DNA of 64,000 nt, taken from Sphingomonas_D zeicaulis (lineage in GTDB: Bacteria > Pseudomonadota > Alphaproteobacteria > Sphingomonadales > Sphingomonadaceae). Position 1 is the stretch's first letter; every line of letters begins with the position of its first letter. Below, piece after piece: positions 51,769 to 60,900 of this stretch. The stretch is taken from the NCBI RefSeq assembly GCF_050433225.1, contig NZ_JBNPXQ010000002.1, forward strand, positions 372,001 through 436,000, given 5' to 3'. Below the pieces are notes generated by a model. That model made no database searches and was not told the origin of the DNA. It was given only the letters and a program-made list of their open reading frames with translations. A program made the translations under genes and the position numbers.

Positions 51769-51792
51769 GCCCCTCCCCAGAAGGGGAGGGGC
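51769..51792 (+). terminator. Perfect 10-bp hairpin between PfpI and ABM genes
   Basis: GCCCCTCCCC and GGGGAGGGGC pair perfectly around AGAA, 8 bp after the stop, and TAAAAAG follows. It belongs to the same CCCCTCC hairpin type found elsewhere in the window. Confidence 0.65.
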
Positions 51793-51810
51793 TAAAAAGG
51801 GAGAGACCCC

Positions 51811-52170
51811 ATGACCACCCCACATCCCGGCGTCATCATGACCGGCGAGGATGGCGCCGACGGCCCCAAAGCCTTCTATATCCTCATCGAAGCCCGCCCC
51901 GGCCGCGGCGACGCGGTCGCGCAGATGCTCGGCGATATCCGCGCCTGCGTCGAGGGCGAGCCCGCCACCGGCCCGTGGTACGCCGTCCGCCACTCCGAGA
52001 CGCTGTTCGCCATCTTCGAGGCTTTCCCGGACATCGCCGGTCGCGATGCGCATGTCGCGGGCGGCGGCGGGGATATCTTTCGCGATGTCGAGCGGATGAA
52101 CGACCTGCTCGTCCGCCCGGCGCATGTCCAGAAGGTGGATGTGCTGCTCGCCAAGCAGGTCTTCGCCTGA
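51811..52170 (+). CDS. ABM-domain protein (putative quinol monooxygenase type)
   Basis: 119 residues. KAFYILIEARPGRGDAVAQMLGDI, WYAVRHSETLFAIFEAFPDIAGRDAHVAGG and the end VDVLLAKQVF are characteristic of small dimeric ABM proteins. Cofactor-free oxygenation of quinols or aldehyde-related detoxification are known roles in the family. It follows the DJ-1/PfpI gene after the hairpin, suggesting a shared stress or electrophile context. Confidence 0.85.
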   Translation: MTTPHPGVIMTGEDGADGPKAFYILIEARPGRGDAVAQMLGDIRACVEGEPATGPWYAVRHSETLFAIFEAFPDIAGRDAHVAGGGGDIFRDVERMNDLLVRPAHVQKVDVLLAKQVFA

Positions 52171-52174
52171 GCGG

Positions 52175-53500
52175 TCAGTCGATCGCCCATTCCCATAGCG
52201 CGGCGGGGCCGGTGAAGCTGAGCCGCACATAGCGCGCGGACGCTGGGTGATCGACGATCAGCGGCGATCCGTGTGCCGTGGTCTGCTGCGTGATCGGCCG
52301 CCATGTCCGCCCGTCGTCGGAGGCTTCGACCGTAAAGCTGTAGTCGCGGTCGGCAAATTCCGGGCGCAGGCGGCTGCGCGTCACGCGGCGGACCTTGCCG
52401 AGATCGGCGACGAGGGTCGGGGAGTCACCCGCGGCGGGGCGCCACAGGGTGGCATAATTGTCGTCCGCTGCGGCAGCGCCCGCGCCCGCAATCCGCAGCT
52501 TCAATCCTTGCGTCCGCTGCCGGGCGAAACCGGCGACAGGGCCGCCATGCGTCGGCGTGACGCGCTCGATGCGGTCCCCCTTCACCACCAGTTGGTCGAC
52601 GACGGTCTGGCGTAGCACATCCTTGCCCGGACGCGGGAAGGGAAGGGCCTGGCGATGGTAGAGGATGTAGGGGCGGCCCTGCGACCGGAAGATCGCATGA
52701 TGGCCGGGGCTGATTACGGTGCGGTCCGCATTGGTGGTCAGGATAGGGCTGTTGGGCGCCTCGGTGAACGGCCCCATCGGGCTGCTGCCCACCGCATAGC
52801 GCACCTTGTAGGTGTCGGTGGTGGTGTTGCCGTCACTATAGGTCAGGAAATAGCGCCTGTTCGCCTTGAACAGGAAGGGCGCCTCGAAATAATTGGTCGG
52901 GGTCACGTCCCGCGGTTCGCCGTCGAAGCTCACCATGTCCGGCTTCAGCTTAACCACGAAGCAATGGCCGTTCTTCCAGTTGATGCCCGATCCCCAGGCG
53001 AGATAGGCTTGGCCATCATCGTCTACGAACGCCTCGGCATCGATCATGTGATAGTCGGGAAACATCGCCGCCGGGATCAACGGCTTGCCGCCATTGGCCT
53101 CGCGCCACGGACCGCCTGGGCTGGGCGCGGTGCCCACCCACACCTCGCTGCCGACCGACACGAACATCCACCACGCGCCATGCGCCTTCACCACCGACGG
53201 CGCCCAGACCATCGCCTTGGACGAGGTCGGGCTGGCGGCGGCCGTCTTCGTCGGCCAGTCCGGCGTGGAGAAGCGCCAGTTGCGCCCGTCTTCGGACTGC
53301 CAGAGGCTGAGCTTCTCGCCGCCCCACGGATCGATCGTCGCGAAGATGTACCAGCGCCTGCCGTCGTGCACGATTGAGGGGTCGGCGAAATAGCCCGGCA
53401 GGATCGGGTTGAGCGCGCCCGGCGTATCCCAACGCGCCTCGGCGCTAGACGCGGCCGGCAAGGTGCAGGCGAGAAACAGGGCGGCGGCTTTGAGGCGCAT
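52175..53500 (-). CDS. Glycoside hydrolase family 43 with C-terminal carbohydrate-binding domain
   Basis: 441 residues from the ATG at 53500. A signal peptide (AAALFLACTLPAASS) precedes a five-bladed propeller: FADPSIVHDGRRWY with the catalytic base Asp, MIDAEAFVDDDGQAYLAWGS with the pKa-modulating Asp and TNYFEAPFLFK with the acid Glu. A C-terminal F5/8-type beta-sandwich (residues about 320-441; YSFTVEASDDGRTWRP, ARYVRLSFTG) likely binds sugar. It is an exported arabinosidase or xylosidase and is divergent from the GH51 gene. Confidence 0.88.
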   Translation of the reverse strand: MRLKAAALFLACTLPAASSAEARWDTPGALNPILPGYFADPSIVHDGRRWYIFATIDPWGGEKLSLWQSEDGRNWRFSTPDWPTKTAAASPTSSKAMVWAPSVVKAHGAWWMFVSVGSEVWVGTAPSPGGPWREANGGKPLIPAAMFPDYHMIDAEAFVDDDGQAYLAWGSGINWKNGHCFVVKLKPDMVSFDGEPRDVTPTNYFEAPFLFKANRRYFLTYSDGNTTTDTYKVRYAVGSSPMGPFTEAPNSPILTTNADRTVISPGHHAIFRSQGRPYILYHRQALPFPRPGKDVLRQTVVDQLVVKGDRIERVTPTHGGPVAGFARQRTQGLKLRIAGAGAAAADDNYATLWRPAAGDSPTLVADLGKVRRVTRSRLRPEFADRDYSFTVEASDDGRTWRPITQQTTAHGSPLIVDHPASARYVRLSFTGPAALWEWAID

Positions 53501-53568
53501 CAGGCTCTCCGGATCAGTCTTGGTCTGTAGGAGTGCCGTGACGCGGAGAGGCAATAGGGGCAAGTTTA

Positions 53569-53582
53569 TTGTCAGACTAATT
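53569..53582. promoter_or_regulatory. Candidate GntR/FadR-type operator 1 (TTGTCAGACTAATT)
   Basis: T-T-GT-CAG-AC-T-A matches TNGTNNNACNA, the consensus of FadR-subfamily GntR proteins. The 13-mer TGTCAGACTAATT recurs exactly, inverted, upstream of gntP. It lies 69 bp upstream of the GH43 start. Confidence 0.55.
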
Positions 53583-53699
53583 GTTTTGGCACGCCTTGCT
53601 CAGATCGTCATCGAAGCGGTATGTTTACGGTCTGTCGATGGCATTTAATTGCCATTGGTCTGCCGCTTTGACGGACGCTGGATGCCGGCGGCAAGGATA

Positions 53700-53710
53700 T
53701 AGTCTGACAT
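53700..53710. promoter_or_regulatory. Candidate operator 2 (TAGTCTGACAT)
   Basis: Inverted copy sharing TGTCAGACTA with the other two, ending 3 bp before the GH51 ribosome-binding site (AAGGAGG, 53714-53720). Binding here could block GH51 transcription or translation. Confidence 0.5.
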
Positions 53711-53724
53711 ATCAAGGAGGGGTT

Positions 53725-55338
53725 GTGACTTCTGGAACAAGTGTGGGCCGCAAGGTGCTGGCACTTGCCGGCTTGATGCTTGCGGCACTGCCCTTCACCG
53801 CGGTCGCGCAGACCGTCGCCAATGCCGAGATCGAGGTCGAGACCCAGAAGGTCGGGGCGACGATCGATCCCAACATCTATGGCCAGTTCGTCGAGCATCT
53901 CGGCCGCGGCGTCTATGAAGGCATCTGGGTGGGGCCGAATTCGCCGATCCCCAACGTTCGCGGCATCCGCACCGACGTGGTCGAGGCGCTGCGCAAGATC
54001 CAGGTGCCGGCGATCCGCTGGCCGGGCGGCTGCTTCGCCGACGGCTATCACTGGCGTGACGGCATCGGCCCTGCCGCCCAGCGCCCGCAAGGCATCAACG
54101 CGGCATGGAACAAGACGCCGGAGACCAACGCCTTCGGCACGCACGAATTCATGGACTTCATGGGGCAGGTCGGCGGCACCCCGTTCGTCTCGGTCAACGT
54201 CGGCAGCGGCAGCGTGCGCGAGGCGGATGACTGGATGCGCTACATGACTGCGCCGGCAGACAGCGCGCCGGGCAAGGAGCGCGCCGCGAACGGCCATGCC
54301 GAACCCTGGAACGTGCCCTTCGTCGGCGTCGGCAACGAGACCTGGGGCTGCGGCGGCAACATGACCGCGGAAACCTATGCGGCCTCGTTCCGGCATTATG
54401 CCGCCTTCCTGCGCAATTATTCCGGCGAGCGCGCGAAGCTGATCGCGGTCGGTGCCGATACCGACGATTATGCCTGGACCGAGACGATGATGGCGCGAGC
54501 GGTGAAGTGGCGGCCCAACCCCACGCCGCTCAGCCTGATCGTCGATCGGCCCTTGATGTGGGGCCTTTCGCTCCACTTTTACACCTTCGCCGGCAATGAC
54601 TGGCATAATAAGGGCCGCAACGTCGGCTTCGGTCGCGCCGAATGGGCCAGCGCGCTGCAGCGCGCGACGCTGACCGACGACCTCATCACCCGCCATTCCG
54701 CGATCATGGACCGCTACGATCCGAAGAAGGAGATCGCGCTCGCCGTCGACGAATGGGGCGCGTGGTTCGCCAGCGAGAAGGATGCGCCCTCGCAGCTCTA
54801 TCTCGAAAGCACGCTACGCGACGCTGTGATCGCCGGGCACAGCCTCAACATCTTCAATCGCCACGCCGATCGCGTGCGCATGGCCAATGTCGCGCAGATG
54901 GTGAACGTCATCCAATCGCTGATCCTGACCAAGGGTGAGAAGATGGTGGTGACGCCGACCTACCACGTCTTCGACCTGTATAAGGTCCATCAAGGCGCCA
55001 CCTTGCTGCCTGCGACGGTGCGCAGCGAGGATTATGTGGAAGGCGCCGTGCGCCTGCCCGGCCTCAGCGTCTCCGCTTCGAAGGACAAGGCCGGCAAGCT
55101 GCATTTGACCATCGTCAACCTCGATCCGGCGCGGGCGAGCAAGGTCGGCATCAAGCTCGACGGCGGCACGTGGAAGCGCGCTACGGCCAAGGTGCTGACC
55201 GCCGATCGCATCGACACGCGCATCACCTTCGACGGCACCGATCCGTTCGTGCCGGCGGCGCTGCCGGCGCGGCTCTCGCAGGGGCGCGTCGAGGTGCAGG
55301 TGCCGTCCAAGTCGGTCAGCCTGATCGAAGTCGAATAA
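53725..55338 (+). CDS. Alpha-L-arabinofuranosidase, glycoside hydrolase family 51
   Basis: 537 residues from the GTG at 53725; AAGGAGG lies just upstream and the signal peptide (ALAGLMLAALPFTAVAQ) follows directly. The TIM-barrel catalytic domain has YGQFVEHLGRGVYEGIW, RWPGGCFADGYHW, VGVGNETWGCGG with the acid/base Glu, and ALAVDEWGAWF with the nucleophile Glu; a beta-sandwich ends the protein. It releases arabinofuranosyl residues from arabinan or arabinoxylan and is probably periplasmic or secreted. It pairs with the divergent GH43 gene for arabinan degradation. Confidence 0.92.
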   Translation: MTSGTSVGRKVLALAGLMLAALPFTAVAQTVANAEIEVETQKVGATIDPNIYGQFVEHLGRGVYEGIWVGPNSPIPNVRGIRTDVVEALRKIQVPAIRWPGGCFADGYHWRDGIGPAAQRPQGINAAWNKTPETNAFGTHEFMDFMGQVGGTPFVSVNVGSGSVREADDWMRYMTAPADSAPGKERAANGHAEPWNVPFVGVGNETWGCGGNMTAETYAASFRHYAAFLRNYSGERAKLIAVGADTDDYAWTETMMARAVKWRPNPTPLSLIVDRPLMWGLSLHFYTFAGNDWHNKGRNVGFGRAEWASALQRATLTDDLITRHSAIMDRYDPKKEIALAVDEWGAWFASEKDAPSQLYLESTLRDAVIAGHSLNIFNRHADRVRMANVAQMVNVIQSLILTKGEKMVVTPTYHVFDLYKVHQGATLLPATVRSEDYVEGAVRLPGLSVSASKDKAGKLHLTIVNLDPARASKVGIKLDGGTWKRATAKVLTADRIDTRITFDGTDPFVPAALPARLSQGRVEVQVPSKSVSLIEVE

Positions 55339-55354
55339 GCCAGGAGCCAGCTTG

Positions 55355-55540
55355 ATGACCCTGTTGCAAACGAGCCTTTCGGCCCTCGCCCTAATCTTCT
55401 GCGCCTCGACCGCGCCGGCGGCCGAGCGCCTGGAAATCGTCGAGACGATCGTGCCCGGCGCGGCTGCTGCGCAGGAGGCCGAGCGATCGGAGGTGTGGTG
55501 CCGGTCCGCCCCATATTCTATTCGGGGCTCCGGCCTACCC
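55355..55540 (+). pseudogene. Signal-peptide-bearing ORF after GH51, possible remnant
   Basis: ATG at 55355 with CAGGAG upstream follows GH51 by 16 bp and opens with a clear signal peptide (SLSALALIFCASTAPAA) then ERLEIVETIVPGAAAAQEAERSEVW. From about 55535 it is antisense to the isochorismatase gene, where its sequence is not credible. It looks like the 5' end of an exported enzyme cut off by a deletion; a real short peptide is possible. No family was recognised. Confidence 0.35.
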
Positions 55541-56137
55541 CGCCACACCCCCGAGAAACTCCTCCTGCGTCATCGGCAGCGAGAACATCGGGAAGTCCTT
55601 GGTGATCGCTACCTTCTGTTCTTCCTCGCCGATCGTCGCGCAGCAATCGGTCAGCGTCACCACCCGGAAGCCGCGCTCATAGGCCGAGCGCATCGTCGAT
55701 TCGACGCAGCAATTGGTGAGGAAGCCGGCGATCGCAACATTGGCGATGCCATGCTGGCGCAGGATGAAGTCGATGTTGGTGCTGGCGAAGCAATCGAGCC
55801 CGCGCTTGCCCTCTACGATGATCTCGTCCTTCAGTGGAGCCATCGGCGCGGCGATCTCCGCGCCCCAGCTTCCCTTGCGGAACGCCTTCGCTCCGACGAC
55901 GCCGGCTAATATGCCATAGGGCTCCGGCGCGATCTCGGGATAGCCTTCGGCAAAGGCGATCGGCACGTGGAGGACGGTGATGCCTGCCTCGCGCGCGCCC
56001 TCCAGCAGAGCGACGCTGTTGGCGAGCATGTCGTTGGACTGCATGACATCCTTCACGGCGTCATGCTGGGCGCCGCCCGGCGTCACGAAATCATTCTGAT
56101 ATTCGATCAGCACCAGCGCTGTGGTCTTGGGATCCAT
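55535..56137 (-). CDS. Isochorismatase-family cysteine hydrolase
   Basis: 200 residues. The catalytic triad is in place: Asp in IEYQNDF, Lys in EGKRGLDCF and Cys in GFLTNCCVESTMRSAYERGF. The residues surrounding the Cys suit amidohydrolases of the nicotinamidase-like group. Substrate is not predicted. It lies 14 bp after paoC on the same strand and may be co-transcribed with the aldehyde oxidoreductase genes. Confidence 0.88.
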   Translation of the reverse strand: MDPKTTALVLIEYQNDFVTPGGAQHDAVKDVMQSNDMLANSVALLEGAREAGITVLHVPIAFAEGYPEIAPEPYGILAGVVGAKAFRKGSWGAEIAAPMAPLKDEIIVEGKRGLDCFASTNIDFILRQHGIANVAIAGFLTNCCVESTMRSAYERGFRVVTLTDCCATIGEEEQKVAITKDFPMFSLPMTQEEFLGGVAG

Positions 56138-56151
56138 GCGGGTTCTCCCGA

Positions 56152-58356
56152 TCAGGCGATCTTGGGCAGCTTGTCGAGATATTTGTCGAGGGTCAGCGGA
56201 TAGTCCCTCACGCGGATGCCGGTGGCGTTGTAGATCGCATTGGCGACCGCGGCGCCCGGGCCGCAGATGCCCAGTTCGCCCACGCCCTTCGCCTTCATCG
56301 GCGAGATTACCGGATCAAGCGTGTCGAGGAACACGCACTCCTGATGTGGAATATCGGCGTGTACCGGCACCTCGTAGCCAGCGAGGTCATGGTTGACGAA
56401 GAAGCCGAAACGCTTGTCGACCGCCAACTCCTCCATCAGCGCCGCGCCGGCGGACATCACCATCGCGCCCACCACCTGGCTGCGTGCCGACAACGGATTG
56501 AGCACCCGCCCGGCATCGCACACCGCCAGCATCCGGCGGATCCGGGTCTCGCCGGTATAGGCGTCGACTGCGACCTCGCAGAAATGGCCGGCATAGGTGC
56601 CGATATCATAGCCGCGCTTGAAGTTGCCGAACTTGATCGAGTCTTCCGCGGAAAGCGCACCGGCGTCTGTCAGCGGGCGGGTGCGGCCGCCAGCGGTGAT
56701 CTGGCCGTCGGCGAAGGTCGCGGCGTCGCCGTCGAACCCAAGCTTCTGGCCGATCGCGCGGCGCAGTGCCACGCAGGCGGCATAAGTGCCCGCCGTCGAA
56801 CTCGCGGCACCCCATTGACCGCCCGAGCCGGCGGAGACGGGGAAGTCCGAATCGCCCAGCACGACGCTGACCTTCTCGAGCGGCACGCCCATCGTTTCCG
56901 CCGCGGTCTGCGCGACGATCGTGTAGGTGCCGGTGCCGATATCGGTCATGTCGGTTTCGACGATGATCCGTCCATCGGCTTCCAGTTTGATGCGTGCGCC
57001 CGACGTGCCGGTGGGGGCACCGCGATAGCCGGCGGCGACACCCATGCCGATCAGCCAGCGCCCTTCGCGCATTTGTCCGGGCTTGGCGTTGCGCTTCGAC
57101 CAGCCGAACCGCTCAGCGCCCTCGCGCAGGCAGCGTACGAGGTTGCGGTCCGAAAAGCGCTGGTCCGGCGCGCCGGGAACGGTTTCGGGCTTGGGCTCGT
57201 TGAGGATGCGCAGCTCGATCGGATCCATGCCGACCGCTTCCGCGAGCTCGTCGATCGCGACCTCGAGCGCCAGATGCCCCGGGGCCTCGCCGGGCGCGCG
57301 CATTGCATTGCCCTCGGGCAGGTCGAGCGTGGCGATGTAATTGGCGGTCATCCGGTTGGCGCCGGCATAAAGCGACGGCGTTTGCGCGGTGCCGTTCTCG
57401 CCATCCTCGCCATTGAGGTTGCCCGACCAGTTCTCATGCGCGATCGCCGTGATCCGGCCGTCGCGCCCGGCACCGATCCGAACCCGCTGGATGGTGGCGT
57501 GGCGATGCGAGGTGTTGTTGGCCATCAGCGGCCGCTGCAACGCGATCTTGACCGGCCGCCCGGCCGCCTTCGCGGCCAGCGCCGCCAGCACCGCATCGGC
57601 GCGGATGAACAGTTTTCCGCCGAAGCCGCCGCCCACATAGGGTGAATCGAGCCGGACATTGGCGGGGTCGATCCCCAGGATCTTACCCATGCTCTGCTTG
57701 CCCCAAGCGATCATCTGGTTGGATGTCCAAAGGGTCAGCTTCTCGCCTTCCCACGCGGCGATGGTCGCGTGCGGCTCCATCATCGCATGGCTCTCGTCGG
57801 GCGTGGTGTAGCGCGCGTCGATCTTGACCGGGGCCGCTTCGAACGCCTTGTCGAAATCACCGACCTTGGATTGATCCGGCTTGCCGTTCTGACCTTTGGC
57901 AAGCGGCGCGCTGGGCGCGGCACCGGCAAGGTCGAAGCTGCCCTCCGCACGCTGATATTGCGTGCGGATCAGGCCGGCGGCGGTGCGGGCCTGCTCGAAC
58001 GTCTCGGCGACGACGCAGGCGACCGCCTGATGATAATGGGCGACCTCGCTGCCGCCGAACAAGGGCGCGTTGTTCCCCATGCCCTTGCCGACCGGTTTGG
58101 TCTCCGGCGCCGTGACGATCGCAATCACGCCGGGGGCCGCGCGCGCTGCCGACGTATCCATCGAGACGATGCGGCCTTTGGCGATCGCCGCGCCGACGAC
58201 ATAGCCATAGGCCTGGTTGGGTACCACGTCGTACCGCTCATAGGCATAAGGCGCGGTGCCGGTGGTCTTGAGCGGGCCATCGATGCGCGGCGTGGATTTG
58301 CCGACGATCTTCGACTGGTCGAACAGGTTGGTGCCTGCGGGTGCGTTGAATTCCAT
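56152..58356 (-). CDS. paoC: Aldehyde oxidoreductase molybdenum-binding subunit PaoC
   Basis: 734 residues from the ATG at 58356, preceded by GAGGAG. It is a xanthine-oxidase family large subunit: GGGFGGKLF and MRAPGEAPGHLALE near the molybdenum centre, GSGGQWGAASSTAGTY, and the catalytic Glu in KGVGELGICGPGAA near the end. Length is that of E. coli PaoC (732 aa). With MCD as the cofactor it oxidises aldehydes to acids in the periplasm. It follows paoB by 5 bp. Confidence 0.92.
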   Translation of the reverse strand: MEFNAPAGTNLFDQSKIVGKSTPRIDGPLKTTGTAPYAYERYDVVPNQAYGYVVGAAIAKGRIVSMDTSAARAAPGVIAIVTAPETKPVGKGMGNNAPLFGGSEVAHYHQAVACVVAETFEQARTAAGLIRTQYQRAEGSFDLAGAAPSAPLAKGQNGKPDQSKVGDFDKAFEAAPVKIDARYTTPDESHAMMEPHATIAAWEGEKLTLWTSNQMIAWGKQSMGKILGIDPANVRLDSPYVGGGFGGKLFIRADAVLAALAAKAAGRPVKIALQRPLMANNTSHRHATIQRVRIGAGRDGRITAIAHENWSGNLNGEDGENGTAQTPSLYAGANRMTANYIATLDLPEGNAMRAPGEAPGHLALEVAIDELAEAVGMDPIELRILNEPKPETVPGAPDQRFSDRNLVRCLREGAERFGWSKRNAKPGQMREGRWLIGMGVAAGYRGAPTGTSGARIKLEADGRIIVETDMTDIGTGTYTIVAQTAAETMGVPLEKVSVVLGDSDFPVSAGSGGQWGAASSTAGTYAACVALRRAIGQKLGFDGDAATFADGQITAGGRTRPLTDAGALSAEDSIKFGNFKRGYDIGTYAGHFCEVAVDAYTGETRIRRMLAVCDAGRVLNPLSARSQVVGAMVMSAGAALMEELAVDKRFGFFVNHDLAGYEVPVHADIPHQECVFLDTLDPVISPMKAKGVGELGICGPGAAVANAIYNATGIRVRDYPLTLDKYLDKLPKIA

Positions 58357-58361
58357 GGCGA

Positions 58362-59312
58362 TCAGCTCCTCGCCTCGGCGATCAGCGAGGCGAGCGTTCG
58401 CTCCGCCAGTTTGATCTTGAACCGGTTTTCCTCGGTGGGGCGGGCGCCCGCGAACAGGCGCGCGTTCACGGCGGCGGCTCCCTTCGACAGTTCCGCCTCG
58501 GCGGCTTCGACCCGCCAAGGGCGCGGCGCGACGCCGCCGACGGCGATGCGGCCCTTGCCGTCCTTCTGAATCACCGACGCGACCGAAACGAGCGCGAAGG
58601 CATAGGACGCGCGGTCGCGCACCTTGTGGTAGAAATGGGTGCCGCCGATCGGCTTGGGCAGGGTGACCGCGGTGATCAGCTCGCCATTTTCCAGCACCGT
58701 GTCGCGCTGCGGCGCCTCGCCCGGCAGGCGATGGAAGTCTGCGATGGGGATCGCGCGGGTCTCGCCATCGGGCTTCACGGTCTCGACAGTCGCATCAAGC
58801 ACGCGCAGTCCGACCGCCATGTCGCCGGGATAGGTGGCGATGCACGCGTCGGACGTGCCGATCACCCCCAGCTGGCGGGAAAAGCCGCCGATCGCGGCGC
58901 ATCCCGAACCGGGTTTGCGCTTGTTGCAGGCCTGATTGGTGTCGTAGAAATAGGGGCAGCGGGTGCGCTGGAGCAGGTTGCCCGCGGTCGTCGCCTTGTT
59001 GCGCAACTGGCCGGAGGCGCCGGCCACGATCGCGCGGGTCAGCACGCCATAGTCGCGCCGCACGCGATCGTCGCTGGCAAGCGCAGTGTTGGTGACCAGC
59101 GCGCCGATGCGCAGCCCGCCTTCCTTGGTCTTTTCGATCCGGTCGAGCTTCAGATCCTGCACATCGACGAGATGCGTCGGCGTCTCGATCTCCAGCTTCA
59201 TCAGGTCGAGCAGGTTGGTGCCGCCGGCGAGGAATTTTGCGCCGGGCTTGCCGGCAACCGCCGCCGCGGCCTGCGCGGGTGAGGTGGCCCGTTCGTAGGT
59301 GAAGGATTTCAT
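58362..59312 (-). CDS. paoB: Aldehyde oxidoreductase FAD subunit PaoB
   Basis: 316 residues from the ATG at 59312. FAD-binding: AKFLAGGTNLLDLMK and GASGQLRNKATTAGNLLQRTRCPYFYD. The extra cysteine set C-PYFYDTNQA-C-NKRKPGSG-C binds a [4Fe-4S] cluster, the diagnostic feature of PaoB. Start overlaps the paoA stop by 4 bp (ATGA). Confidence 0.92.
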   Translation of the reverse strand: MKSFTYERATSPAQAAAAVAGKPGAKFLAGGTNLLDLMKLEIETPTHLVDVQDLKLDRIEKTKEGGLRIGALVTNTALASDDRVRRDYGVLTRAIVAGASGQLRNKATTAGNLLQRTRCPYFYDTNQACNKRKPGSGCAAIGGFSRQLGVIGTSDACIATYPGDMAVGLRVLDATVETVKPDGETRAIPIADFHRLPGEAPQRDTVLENGELITAVTLPKPIGGTHFYHKVRDRASYAFALVSVASVIQKDGKGRIAVGGVAPRPWRVEAAEAELSKGAAAVNARLFAGARPTEENRFKIKLAERTLASLIAEARS

Positions 59313-59950
59313 GCCGGCTCTCCCGCAACCTCGGCCATCGCCTCGGCAATGTTGGAATAGGCGCCGCAGCGGCAGATATTGCCGCTCATCCGCTCGCGCA
59401 TCTCGATGTTGGTGAAGCCCGGCTTCGTCATCAGATCGTCCTGCACATGGCTGGGCACGCCCGCGCGGATCTCGTCGAGCACCGCGACCGCAGAGCAGAT
59501 CTGGCCAGGCGTGCAATAGCCGCACTGGTAGCCGTCATGCTTGATGAAGGCCGCCTGCATCGGATGGAGCTTCTCGGGCGTGCCGAGACCCTCGATCGTC
59601 ATCACCTCGTCTCCCTGGTGCTGGAGCGCGAGGCTGAGGCAAGAATTGATCCGCGCGCCGTTGACGATCACCGTGCAGGCGCCGCACTGGCCGTGATCGC
59701 AGCCCTTCTTGGTGCCGGTGAGCTTGAGATGCTCGCGCAGCGCGTCGAGCAGGGTCGTGCGCGTGTCGAGCGTCAATTCGCGGCGCTGACCGTTCACGGT
59801 CATGGCGACCTGCATCTTGGGCGGTGCAGCGGCAGCGGCGTGCGCGGCCGGCGCCTGGCTTTCGGCTGGCGTCGCGCTGAGTGCGACCGAGGCTGTGCCC
59901 GCGGCGAGAACGCCGCGGCGCGAGATTTCGAAACCGGCTGGACCTGGCAT
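59309..59950 (-). CDS. paoA: Aldehyde oxidoreductase [2Fe-2S] subunit PaoA, Tat-exported
   Basis: 213 residues. Twin-Arg signal SRRGVLAAGTASVAL at residues 10-24. Two [2Fe-2S] clusters: the plant-type CDHGQCGAC and the CGYCTPGQI...ICRCGAY set. The Tat signal carries the assembled complex to the periplasm. The operon order A-B-C matches E. coli. The dedicated chaperone PaoD is not in this window. Confidence 0.93.
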   Translation of the reverse strand: MPGPAGFEISRRGVLAAGTASVALSATPAESQAPAAHAAAAAPPKMQVAMTVNGQRRELTLDTRTTLLDALREHLKLTGTKKGCDHGQCGACTVIVNGARINSCLSLALQHQGDEVMTIEGLGTPEKLHPMQAAFIKHDGYQCGYCTPGQICSAVAVLDEIRAGVPSHVQDDLMTKPGFTNIEMRERMSGNICRCGAYSNIAEAMAEVAGEPA

Positions 59951-60090
59951 GGAAAGTCCTTTGTCTTTTGGCTTGGGCCGGCGGCCGCGTTTCGCGATCT
60001 CGCCGGCCAGGCTGTGGCGCTTTTATCCTAAACGCAGGACGGCAACGCGAATACATGTTCGTGGTTGCATGCCGTCATGAATGAAACTCA

Positions 60091-60801
60091 TCAATTGACC
60101 GCAGACGGCGTTGCCGGCTCTACCCGGTAGCGCAAATGGACGAGGCCATCGGCCAATGTGCTGGCGCCCAGCAGCCCGATCCGCACAGTGCCGGTAAGGC
60201 TGCCATCGTGCATCACGATGCCGTCGCCATGCCGGTCGCCGTCGAGAGCCGGGGCAATGAGCACGCTCAGTTCGTCGACCAGACCTGCGGCAATCAGGCT
60301 GCCGTTGATCGTGCCGCCACCCTCCAGCATCAGCCGGCGGATGCCGAAACGCGCGCCCAGGGTGGCGAGCATTGCGGCGAGATCCATCGTCTCGTTGTCG
60401 GCGACGATGTAGGAAACGCCGTCGGCCGCCAGTTCGGCGAGATGGCTGTCGGTCACGTCATGCCCCAGCAGGACGATGACATGGTCGCCGCCGACCGCGT
60501 CGCCCGCGAAGTGCAGCTTGCCTGACGGATCGAGCGCGACCGCATGGCTGCGCGCCTGCCGCGCGACATGCACCGGGCGGGTAACCGCGCCGACTTCGGC
60601 GGGCGGATGTGCTTCGGCCTTGCTCATTTCCGCCATGGTGATGCGGCCGACCATCCATGCGTCGCCGGCCAGCGCGTCATGCAAGGCTTCATAGGCGGCA
60701 GACCAGTTCCGCTTGTCGCCATCGAAGCTGGCGGTGAAGCGGCTGGGGTGCAGGCGGCCGTCGATCGAGCCGAGCATGTGGCAAATGACATAGGGCTTCA
60801 T
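60091..60801 (-). CDS. RibD C-terminal/dihydrofolate reductase-like protein
   Basis: 236 residues. YVICHMLGSIDGRL at the start, VGRITMAEMSK, and RRLMLEGGGTINGSLIAAGLVDELSVLIAPALDG are the RibD_C signature. Stand-alone members reduce riboflavin precursors or unrelated substrates using NADPH. It is divergent from the LysR gene 99 bp away, which may control it. Confidence 0.85.
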   Translation of the reverse strand: MKPYVICHMLGSIDGRLHPSRFTASFDGDKRNWSAAYEALHDALAGDAWMVGRITMAEMSKAEAHPPAEVGAVTRPVHVARQARSHAVALDPSGKLHFAGDAVGGDHVIVLLGHDVTDSHLAELAADGVSYIVADNETMDLAAMLATLGARFGIRRLMLEGGGTINGSLIAAGLVDELSVLIAPALDGDRHGDGIVMHDGSLTGTVRIGLLGASTLADGLVHLRYRVEPATPSAVN

Positions 60802-60900
60802 GGTCGGTCGGATCCTGTCGAGGGGCGGGCTTCCTTAGCCGTTGGTGGAGCGCGCGATTAGCCGCTGGCTGCTTCATGCGGTGATGCCTATGATTCATCA

